DNA of 44,307 nt from the NCBI GenBank assembly GCA_017962275.1, contig JAGCVQ010000026.1, positions 1 to 44,307 on the forward strand. The letters are read 5' to 3'. Position 1 is the first letter of the stretch. Each line of letters begins with the position of its first letter. A program made the position numbers and the translations under genes. Shown in pieces: positions 8,255-15,325 of the stretch. This stretch comes from Bacteroidales bacterium (GTDB taxonomy: Bacteria; Bacteroidota; Bacteroidia; Bacteroidales; WCHB1-69). Under the pieces are notes generated by a model that was not told the origin of the DNA, did not search any database, and saw only the letters and a list, made by a program, of their open reading frames with translations.

Positions 8255-10695
8255 ATAAAACAGATAAAGCTATGAAAAAACAGTTGGTTTTCGTGATTAC
8301 CGCGTTGTTGCTCCTTGGAACATCATGCCAGCGGGGACAACAGGGCGGACAGCCACAACAGCCCGTCGCGGCAACGTCGGATTCGATATCCGTCGTGCAA
8401 CTCTCAAAATCCGACAAGGCGGACACGCTCTATGTGGATTTCAAGATTCTGGATGCGTCGGGCAAGAAGAAGTTCGTCGATCAGCTCAACGCGGGCAGTT
8501 TTTCTGTGTCGGACGTGAGCGCTATGGGGCAGAATATGTCTCCCAAGGTGGATTCCGTTATCGACATCCGCCAGAAAAAGGTCATTTCCGACCAGATTTC
8601 CATGCTCTTCTTGGTGGACAGAAGCGGGAGCATTTCACCGAATGAATTGCTGGAGCAATACACCCAGATTTGTAACATCATAGAGATTTTGCCAAACACC
8701 AAGATCTATCTGTCGTTCATGGACAGTACCGTGACCCCGAGTCTGTTGGCTACGAAAGAGAACATGAAGTTCAAATTTTATGAGGAGTTTGTCGTCAAAG
8801 AGGGTACGGAGAAGTATCTCTACAAGGCGATTATGGCCAAGATAGAGGAGTTGTCTGGCACCCCCGGATTGCACTACCCCGAGGTGCCGCACAATCCTGC
8901 TTTTCAGGACTCCACCCAGAAAATGCTGTTTGTGTTAACGGACGGCAAGGTGATGAATGCTGACGGCACGTTTATCGGAACCGACTTCTTCAAGTGGAAG
9001 GAGGAGATTTGGGAACTGTCGGAAAAGCAGGCGCATTCGGAAATCCCATACGTTCCGATTCATTGTATCTATATCGGAGACCCTGGCGCCACGGCAAATA
9101 TCAAGGACGAAATGGAGGCGCTTTGTGCATCCGCGCCCACAAAGGACGCTCTGAAAGGACAGTTCCACACCCTGTTCGATGTTGCGCAGTTGCAGGAGAC
9201 GCTGATGGGAACCATCGACTCCATTGCCGCCGACTATAGGTTGGTTCTGGTGAATCCTGCAGGCAAAACGTACGACGGCACGCAACGTTTGCTTACCGTC
9301 ACGCTGAAGGACAATGGCTCCGTGTTGGCGCAAGGAGTCATGAACTATGCGTTTGGGAACCAGCATGTTCCGATTGTTGTGGCATCAGAGGGCTCAAACA
9401 CTTCGAACAATCGTACGATTCTTGCTGGTTTGCTCTACGGCTTGATTTTCATTTTGTTGGCTTATCTGATCATGCAATATTTAGTGCCATGGATTAAATA
9501 CAGGATATTCTGCAAGAAATATATCGTGGAGTATCGTGGTGGCAGCGGCAGTTCTGCGGTTGAGCAACAGCATTGTTATCATTGCAAGGAACCTTTCCAA
9601 AATGGGGATAAGATTGTGGTGAAGTGCGAACATGTAGTGCATCTGGAGTGTTGGGAGGAGAATCGGAACCGCTGTCCGGAATACGGCATCCACAACTGCT
9701 CCAAGGGAATCCATTACTACAACAAGGAGCAACTTTCTGACCCGCGAAACGCCCCCTACTTTGTGATGTGGATGGTCTATGGCCTGATGGCGGGCTTGGT
9801 GTCATGGCTCTTCATGCGGCTTTGCTACTCTGAAACCTTGTTTTCGTCAATGATTATTGGTCTTTTGGGACTGCTGCGGCCGGCTGAAACGCTACAAGGA
9901 TTCACCACCTTGTCGTTTGTCTCCAAAATCCAGTCCATGTTGCTTTGCGGCATTCTGTTAGGATTTTTCATCACCCTGTTTTTCAGCTATCAGATTGAAT
10001 TCAGGAAGAAGAATTTCAAAATCTGGTGTCAGATGCTTTTGCGTGCCGTGGTCGGCAGTGCGGTAGGATTCGTTGCCTTCCTGCTCGGTGCCGTGGTGAT
10101 CATCCTTTTGGGCAAGGAAACCAACTGCATCTACACCGACTGGATTCCGTGGGCGTTGTTCGCTGTCGGTATTGCCTTTACCCTTTCTTTCAAAACGGAC
10201 ATCAACCTCAAGAGTGCTTTGATTGGCGGATTGATTTCCGTGCTGATCAGTTTCGTGGTGCTCTATCTGGCCACTTTCGCCAAAGAGGTGCTCAGCATGT
10301 TCAGCTACATGATTTACGCCGCCGGCTTCGGAATCGCTATCGCGGTGGTGCATTTCGTTTCCGAAAAGTACTTCTTGCGCATTTCCGGTCCTGTGAAGGA
10401 ACGTGATATCGCCATATACAAATGGATGAGTGTTACGGGCGGTTTCAACAAAGTGACCATCGGCAAATCCATTGACTGCACTTTGGAGATGAACTGGGAT
10501 GATGCCGTGACTATTGCCGACAAGCAGGTGGAGATTTACTTGGAGAACGATCGTCCCTATTGTTGTGCCCTCACAGACGGCACTCGTCTGCCTAATGGAC
10601 AAGTGATGCAGAAGGGCCAGACGATCTTGCTGAACCATGGTACGGAATTTACCATCGGGAATACGTTGTTTACCTATATTGAAAAAGACAAATAG
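8251..10695 (+). CDS. vWA-RING-FHA membrane protein, candidate E3 ligase and sensor
   Basis: The chosen start at 8251 makes an ATGA overlap with the JAMM gene and gives 814 residues; an upstream ATG at 8230 is also in frame. A lipoprotein-type signal ends at Cys26 (LLLGTSC). Next comes a vWA domain with an intact metal site (Asp123-x-Ser125-x-Ser127 and LTDG at Asp231), expected in the periplasm. A membrane helix near 390-415 leads to a RING-H2-like zinc module: Cys442, Cys445, Cys459, His461, His464, Cys467, Cys475, Cys483. About six or seven further membrane helices follow (residues 505-715), then a C-terminal FHA-like domain (about 722-812, KVTIGKSID...NGQVMQKG...FTIGNTLFTYIE). The final Cys pair is spaced 7 rather than 2, so a RING-like treble clef is possible. 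The phosphothreonine-binding site of the FHA looks altered (ADKQ in place of SxxH). Confidence 0.83.
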   Translation: MNKTDKAMKKQLVFVITALLLLGTSCQRGQQGGQPQQPVAATSDSISVVQLSKSDKADTLYVDFKILDASGKKKFVDQLNAGSFSVSDVSAMGQNMSPKVDSVIDIRQKKVISDQISMLFLVDRSGSISPNELLEQYTQICNIIEILPNTKIYLSFMDSTVTPSLLATKENMKFKFYEEFVVKEGTEKYLYKAIMAKIEELSGTPGLHYPEVPHNPAFQDSTQKMLFVLTDGKVMNADGTFIGTDFFKWKEEIWELSEKQAHSEIPYVPIHCIYIGDPGATANIKDEMEALCASAPTKDALKGQFHTLFDVAQLQETLMGTIDSIAADYRLVLVNPAGKTYDGTQRLLTVTLKDNGSVLAQGVMNYAFGNQHVPIVVASEGSNTSNNRTILAGLLYGLIFILLAYLIMQYLVPWIKYRIFCKKYIVEYRGGSGSSAVEQQHCYHCKEPFQNGDKIVVKCEHVVHLECWEENRNRCPEYGIHNCSKGIHYYNKEQLSDPRNAPYFVMWMVYGLMAGLVSWLFMRLCYSETLFSSMIIGLLGLLRPAETLQGFTTLSFVSKIQSMLLCGILLGFFITLFFSYQIEFRKKNFKIWCQMLLRAVVGSAVGFVAFLLGAVVIILLGKETNCIYTDWIPWALFAVGIAFTLSFKTDINLKSALIGGLISVLISFVVLYLATFAKEVLSMFSYMIYAAGFGIAIAVVHFVSEKYFLRISGPVKERDIAIYKWMSVTGGFNKVTIGKSIDCTLEMNWDDAVTIADKQVEIYLENDRPYCCALTDGTRLPNGQVMQKGQTILLNHGTEFTIGNTLFTYIEKDK

Positions 10696-10701
10696 CCGGC
10701 T

Positions 10702-11970
10702 ATGAGATATTTGAGATGTGCAATTGGACTTTTGTCTTTTCTGTGCTGCGTGAATATTCTTTTGGGACAGAACGTGGTCACAGGAAAGTACAAAGGCCAT
10801 ATTGTCAAAATGAAGTTCTATAAGGGCAGTCCTGATGATATCCAATATTTGGAGTATGGTCTGGTAACGGAGTTGAACAAGACTGTGACACGGTTGGAGA
10901 AAGAGAAGTCCTCCCTCCAGAAAGAGTTGAACAAATTGAAAGGGAAAACTCCGGTGCAGGATGACAGCCTCCAGATGGAGTTGATTATCAAGGAACGTGA
11001 TTTGCTTGCGCGGGAGCGGACAATTGACTCGCTGAACGAACGGGTGGATGTGATTTCCGCCTCGCTGCAAATGCTCCGGGACAGCCTGGCTACCTTGGAA
11101 AAAGTCACCCCGAGAGTCAGAAGTCTTTCGGCGGATTGTTCGCACTTCGGGGTAGGCTATAGCATCGGAATTCCTCTGGCCTTTAGCACTATCTTGGGTC
11201 AAAAGAACGTGTCGGGGCAATCTGTTTGGAATCGCCGGATGACCCTTTCCCATCAAGTCGGCATCTTCTGGGGAAGCCGTTCCTTGGTGCGGAAGGGCTC
11301 GTTGTCGTTAGGGGCCGGTGTGGAGTACAGTAAAATGCAGTTTGCGGCTGGGGCTGGCCAGACCTCAGATACATTCGACAATGCGATGGATCGGGACCAA
11401 GACAATTACATTGCTTACCTGACTGGCCATAACATGGAAGAACGGGCCACAATGCATTATCTGAGCATCCCGCTGACGCTTTCCGTGGGCCAACCCTATC
11501 ATGACCGGGTCAGTGGCTACTTCCAGCTCGCTATCGTCCCCTCCTTTTGTGTTTCATCGTTGCTTAATGTGTCGGGATATTATGACTTGTCAGGGTATTA
11601 CCCACAATATCAACTCACTTTGAGCAATTTTGAATCATTAGGTTTTGTGTCCGATAATAGTATCGGGCAAATGGATGAAGCTCTGAATGTCAACCGGTTT
11701 TTGCTGGCAGGTCGATTGGCAGGTGGTATATACTTGCCACTGTGCCGGACAAGTCAGGGCGAAACCTCGCCTTGGGTGCTCAAATTGGGGGCAAAGCTGG
11801 ATTTCTCTATCACTCCGATGGCGAAGGGAGTGCATGACAAGGCTCCTTTCCAAGATGCGACAGCACACCTGAATCAAAACAACTTTCTGGCAAGTGATGG
11901 TTGTCGCTTCTTGAATCCCGCGTTGGAAGTGGGCATTATGTATATTTTCGGAACTAAAAATTTACGATGA
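10702..11970 (+). CDS. Exported coiled-coil protein with outer-membrane beta-barrel-like domain
   Basis: A 422-residue protein with a signal peptide (MRYLRCAIGLLSFLCCVNILLGQ). Residues about 45-135 form a strongly predicted coiled coil (LNKTVTRLEKEKSSLQKEL and following). From about residue 148 to the end the sequence alternates in the manner of a small outer-membrane barrel (FGVGYSIGIPLAFS, LSLGAGVEYS, HYLSIPLTLSVGQ, RLAGGIYLPL, PALEVGIMYIFG). The likely arrangement is an outer-membrane barrel with a coiled-coil arm reaching into the periplasm, which could bridge towards the inner-membrane RING and JAMM proteins. No family was recognised. It sits 6 bases after the RING gene and overlaps the E1 gene by 4 bases. 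Confidence 0.72.
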   Translation: MRYLRCAIGLLSFLCCVNILLGQNVVTGKYKGHIVKMKFYKGSPDDIQYLEYGLVTELNKTVTRLEKEKSSLQKELNKLKGKTPVQDDSLQMELIIKERDLLARERTIDSLNERVDVISASLQMLRDSLATLEKVTPRVRSLSADCSHFGVGYSIGIPLAFSTILGQKNVSGQSVWNRRMTLSHQVGIFWGSRSLVRKGSLSLGAGVEYSKMQFAAGAGQTSDTFDNAMDRDQDNYIAYLTGHNMEERATMHYLSIPLTLSVGQPYHDRVSGYFQLAIVPSFCVSSLLNVSGYYDLSGYYPQYQLTLSNFESLGFVSDNSIGQMDEALNVNRFLLAGRLAGGIYLPLCRTSQGETSPWVLKLGAKLDFSITPMAKGVHDKAPFQDATAHLNQNNFLASDGCRFLNPALEVGIMYIFGTKNLR

Positions 11971-13169
11971 TGGCAAACGAACAAAGAGAGTGGGGCGCAG
12001 GCGTCTTTTCGCTGCTCTCCTGGTTTAAGCAAGAAAATGTGAAGAAGGCCAAAGTGATGGTCGTCGGGGCGGGCGCATTGGGCAACGAGGTGCTGAAAAA
12101 CCTCGCCCTGTTCGGCGTGGGCAACATTTACATCGTGGATTTCGACACCATCGAATATTCCAATCTCACCCGTTCCATCCTTTTTCGCGAGTCAGATGCG
12201 GACAAAGGGTTATATAAGGCGGAAGTGGCCGCCAAACGCATCAAAGAAATCAACAAAAACATCAATGTGCAATACATTGTGGGCAATCTGAGCTCGGATG
12301 TTGGTCTTGGCGTGTACAAACAGATGGATGTGGTCATTGGTTGTCTCGACAGTCGTCTGGCCCGCCTTCAGTTGAACCGCCAATGTATGCGTGCCGGTGT
12401 GCCTTGGGTGGACGGCGGCATTGAGGACTTGAACGGCGTGGTGAAAGTCTTCAAACGCGGCGTGAACTGCTACGAGTGCGGACTTTCGGATACGGCCAAG
12501 CACAACCTGTTCCAGAAGATGTCGTGCGCCGGCGTGGCCAAACGCAACGAGGATGCGGGACGCATTCCCACCACGCCTGTGATAGCCTCCATCATCGGAG
12601 CGGTGCAGACGCAGGAAGCGATGAAACTCCTTCACCCGGAAGAACTTTATAAGGGCAACCTGACCTCCCTTTGCGGTCAGTGGTTCCATTACGAAGGAAT
12701 GCACAACAATGTGAAGATTTACAAATCAACCGCTTATCATAACGATTGTCCGTCTCATGAGTATTGGAAGCCCGTGTTCAAGATTCCTCAGCTCTCGGCC
12801 GATATCACCGTTGAAAACTGTATCGCCATGCTCAAGGACCTGTTGAATGTGGAGAGCGTGGAAATCAATCTGCGAAACGATCGGTTTGTGGACAAAATCG
12901 TTACCCGCAACGACAACCAGTGCTTCAAACCGATGCTTCCCGAATCCAAGATTCCCGACTACATAGACTCTAATCCCCAGCTGTATTGCCGATTGCGCAT
13001 GGATCTCAACCAGAACACGTATGAGAACATTGACGAGGAATTCCCTTACCAGCAATTGACGTTAAAGGAAATAGGTATTCCCTACTTCGATGTTCTCCAA
13101 ATCACGACCGAGTCTGGATATTTTTATGTGGAGCTGACCAAAGACGAGGCCAAATATCCTTTCCAATAA
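11967..13169 (+). CDS. E1-like activating enzyme (ThiF/MoeB/UBA superfamily)
   Basis: A 400-residue enzyme with the Rossmann adenylation fold: GAGALG at residues 34-39, Asp58 and Asp60 after strand 2, then Asn66, Arg69 and Lys84 in the ATP-handling positions and Asp128 in GCLDSR. A zinc-type CYEC pair is at 168-171. Cys187 in MSCAG lies where MoeB-type E1s have a reactive cysteine, ahead of the conserved PTTPVIASIIGAVQTQEAMKLL segment. The C-terminal 150 residues are an extra domain ending in beta structure (LKEIGIPYFDVLQI...YFYVEL), possibly analogous to the ubiquitin-fold domain that recruits E2. It would adenylate the C-terminal Gly of the modifier and form the E1 thioester. No ThiS, MoaD or cofactor gene is nearby, which argues against a thiamine or molybdopterin role. 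Confidence 0.92.
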   Translation: MMANEQREWGAGVFSLLSWFKQENVKKAKVMVVGAGALGNEVLKNLALFGVGNIYIVDFDTIEYSNLTRSILFRESDADKGLYKAEVAAKRIKEINKNINVQYIVGNLSSDVGLGVYKQMDVVIGCLDSRLARLQLNRQCMRAGVPWVDGGIEDLNGVVKVFKRGVNCYECGLSDTAKHNLFQKMSCAGVAKRNEDAGRIPTTPVIASIIGAVQTQEAMKLLHPEELYKGNLTSLCGQWFHYEGMHNNVKIYKSTAYHNDCPSHEYWKPVFKIPQLSADITVENCIAMLKDLLNVESVEINLRNDRFVDKIVTRNDNQCFKPMLPESKIPDYIDSNPQLYCRLRMDLNQNTYENIDEEFPYQQLTLKEIGIPYFDVLQITTESGYFYVELTKDEAKYPFQ

Positions 13170-13185
13170 CCGTGTCGTCATCCTT

Positions 13186-13980
13186 ATGAGATTCAATCAG
13201 AAATATGATTCGATAGGCGATTTGAAAGCCGAGACTTGGATGAACACGTATCTTCCCGATAACGTGCCCGTTCGGGTTAGCTCGAAAGGAATCTTCTACA
13301 GCAACTATTGCGAAGATCTTTTGGAGGTGGATACGTCTGCGAAGGAAGTAAACGTCTCTTTGTCGCGTGACGGGCTGTTTCACTTGCTCCCGGAGGCCCT
13401 TTTCGTGGATGAGAATTACCTGCGAGACCCGAAACGGAAACACAAGCCTTTCACTCCCGAAAAAGAGCGCATCCTGAACTTCTTCACTCCCTTTGATTCG
13501 GAATATTTTCAAGTCACCCTTGGATTGGACCGGGTGGTTCAGGATTTTGAATCCGATTTGGTGGATGTGTTGCTGAAATCTCTCTATGATATTGATGCAC
13601 AGGCGATTCAGAACCCGGAAGTCAAAAAAGCACTCCCGTTGTTGTTGCAAGCTTCCGAGATCAGAGGCGATTATGTGCTGATAGGAAGGCTGATGACAGC
13701 CATAACAGGTTTCCAGGCCCAAATACAGCGGGTTTTCAGGACTTTCCCCGATAATGCCGGGAATGAATATGGGACGGTCGTTGCCAGAATCGTTTTTTAC
13801 ATTCCCTCTTTGACAAATACCGAGTATTCTTCCCTTTATGATGAATTGGGCGAGTTTGTTCAATTTATCGCCGAATGGTTTTTCCCCGTTGAACAGGCTT
13901 TTGAATATGCGATAAAAGAAGAGGGGCGTCCTTTTGTTTTGGATGGAACCCTTACGTTGGATTATAACACTTATCTTTAA
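13186..13980 (+). CDS. Type VI secretion baseplate protein, TssG-like
   Basis: A 264-residue cytoplasmic protein with no signal peptide. The N-terminal region contains NVPVRVSSKG and NVSLSRDGLFHLLPEALF, which resemble the TssG pattern of an arginine-containing strand followed by an FGLTGPSG-LP loop, in the form expected for Bacteroidota systems. The C-terminal half is helical with no recognised motif. The call is supported mainly by the following TssK-, TssE- and TssF-like genes. In type VI secretion TssG joins two TssF subunits in the wedge of the baseplate. It starts 16 bases after the E1 stop, the largest gap inside the operon, yet no promoter motif is visible there. Confidence is moderate because similarity is weak. 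Confidence 0.55.
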   Translation: MRFNQKYDSIGDLKAETWMNTYLPDNVPVRVSSKGIFYSNYCEDLLEVDTSAKEVNVSLSRDGLFHLLPEALFVDENYLRDPKRKHKPFTPEKERILNFFTPFDSEYFQVTLGLDRVVQDFESDLVDVLLKSLYDIDAQAIQNPEVKKALPLLLQASEIRGDYVLIGRLMTAITGFQAQIQRVFRTFPDNAGNEYGTVVARIVFYIPSLTNTEYSSLYDELGEFVQFIAEWFFPVEQAFEYAIKEEGRPFVLDGTLTLDYNTYL

Positions 13981-13984
13981 CAGT

Positions 13985-14887
13985 ATGATGACTTTTGATA
14001 GAATTGACTGGAAAAGAGGCATGGAAATCATGCCGGAAACCTTTCTTTATGCGGATGGTTATCACGACAGTGTCAGTCGATTAAACCGCCAGCTGTTGGT
14101 GCCTTTCGCATACGGTTTGGTGCCTTTGCATGACTTCACGTTGAAATACACAATTACCGACCAAAAACTCACGATTGACAAAATATCCTGCACCATTATG
14201 GATGGCGAAGGGAATGTTCTGCATATCACGAAAGGAATCTTTCTGCCGTTGCCTAAAGAGGTACAAGGAACCTTCTATTTGGCTGTATCATGCGGGGAAG
14301 ATGATCATGTAGAGAAAAATGGTGTTCCTATGCTGGAACAAGGCTATAAATTCCAAATTATCAATCTGTTGAACCCCTGCTCTCCGTTTTTGTTCCCGTT
14401 GTTGAAACTACATGCGGAAAATGGAGACTGGGAAGTCGTGGACTTCATTCCGCCTTGTTGCGTGCTCAGCGCCCATTCGGATTTGAGCAACTTGTCCAAC
14501 CAATGCAGGCAATGCTTGGGGAAGATTCTCGATCTTGTTGAAAAAAAAGGGGATAAGGATGCTTATTATCAAATCGGCTATCTCTTCATCGAGATGTCTA
14601 ATTCTTTCCGATACGACACTCCTGCAATGCTCATTTCCTATTTGAAAAAAGCGGTTTTCATTCTCAAATCGAATGATTTTTTCAACGGCTCAGATGATGA
14701 ATTGCTTGATAGGGCAGGGGAGTTTGTTCAGCTTGAGTATAACCCGAACGCACTCTTCGAAACCATTCAGGAAGCCTTGTCGTATCTTCATGCCGCACTC
14801 GCCTTTCTCCAGCAGACCAAACCGGAGCCGGTAGTGGAGAAGCCTAAGCCCGAGCCAGAGGAAGAGGAATTCACGTATATGTTGTAA
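13985..14887 (+). CDS. Type VI secretion baseplate protein, TssK-like
   Basis: Translation from 13985 gives 300 residues starting MMTFDRIDWKRGM; an upstream ATG at 13934 lies inside the previous gene. The first 80 residues follow the TssK pattern: an I-x-W-x-x-G-M start, a segment with F-x-x-x-D-x-Y-H, an aromatic PFAYGLVPL motif, then a beta strand ending in MDGEGNVL, equivalent to the pDG turn of TssK. Canonical TssK is about 440 residues, so this is a short form. Its tail is an acidic, proline-rich EKPKPEPEEEE stretch. TssK connects the baseplate wedges to the membrane complex. Here the classical TssJLM partners are absent, as is usual in the Bacteroidota subtype. Gaps are 4 bases before and 2 bases after. 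Confidence 0.62.
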   Translation: MMTFDRIDWKRGMEIMPETFLYADGYHDSVSRLNRQLLVPFAYGLVPLHDFTLKYTITDQKLTIDKISCTIMDGEGNVLHITKGIFLPLPKEVQGTFYLAVSCGEDDHVEKNGVPMLEQGYKFQIINLLNPCSPFLFPLLKLHAENGDWEVVDFIPPCCVLSAHSDLSNLSNQCRQCLGKILDLVEKKGDKDAYYQIGYLFIEMSNSFRYDTPAMLISYLKKAVFILKSNDFFNGSDDELLDRAGEFVQLEYNPNALFETIQEALSYLHAALAFLQQTKPEPVVEKPKPEPEEEEFTYML

Positions 14888-14889
14888 CG

Positions 14890-15324
14890 ATGTACATTAA
14901 GATACCCTTTCAGATTGTGAACGGCTCTGTGGAGCAAGAGACGGACATCAAGAAATCGGTTGACCGCTTCATCGATTTGCTGATAGCCACCCCGATGGGG
15001 CATTTCAAGGCAGATCCCGATTTCGGTTTCGTGTTCAAGAATTTCCGTTTCGAGAATTTTGATGAAAAAAAGCGCACGATAGCCTATAGGAAGGCGGACG
15101 AACCCATGAACGATTTCAAGATTACGGGGTCGAGCAAGAACCCCAAGAACTTTGCATACGCTTTGAAACGCAATATAGAAATGTATGAGCCGCGAATGGA
15201 TGTGAGTGAGGTCACGATGGATTATGATTCAAAAAAACATAATGTCAAACTGTTGATTTCAGGGCTGATTAAAGGGGAAAAGACGCAAAACTACAGTCAC
15301 GAGGTCAATTTTTATGTGTGGTAA
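14890..15324 (+). CDS. gp25/TssE-family baseplate protein
   Basis: A 144-residue protein with the gp25-like (GPW/gp25) layout: an N-terminal DIKKSVDRFIDLLIATPMG helix-turn, then ADPDFGFVFKNFRFENF, and a C-terminal beta region. In phage T4, R-type pyocins and type VI systems this protein sits at the baseplate-sheath junction and starts sheath polymerisation. It lies 2 bases after the TssK-like gene and 1 base before the start chosen for the TssF-like gene. A phage or extracellular-injection origin is possible, but the TssK- and TssF-like neighbours favour type VI secretion. No sheath gene (tssBC) follows within the window. Confidence 0.73.
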   Translation: MYIKIPFQIVNGSVEQETDIKKSVDRFIDLLIATPMGHFKADPDFGFVFKNFRFENFDEKKRTIAYRKADEPMNDFKITGSSKNPKNFAYALKRNIEMYEPRMDVSEVTMDYDSKKHNVKLLISGLIKGEKTQNYSHEVNFYVW

Positions 15325-15325
15325 T

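Noticed and set aside
9958-11256. Antisense open frame of 432 residues opposite the RING and barrel genes
   Set aside because: It spans two plus-strand genes with clear domains and reads as low-information His/Gln-rich sequence.
11967-13169. E1-like protein as a thiamine or molybdopterin ThiF/MoeB/HesA enzyme
   Set aside because: There are no ThiS, MoaD or pathway genes nearby, while a modifier, E2 and JAMM protein are encoded in the same operon.
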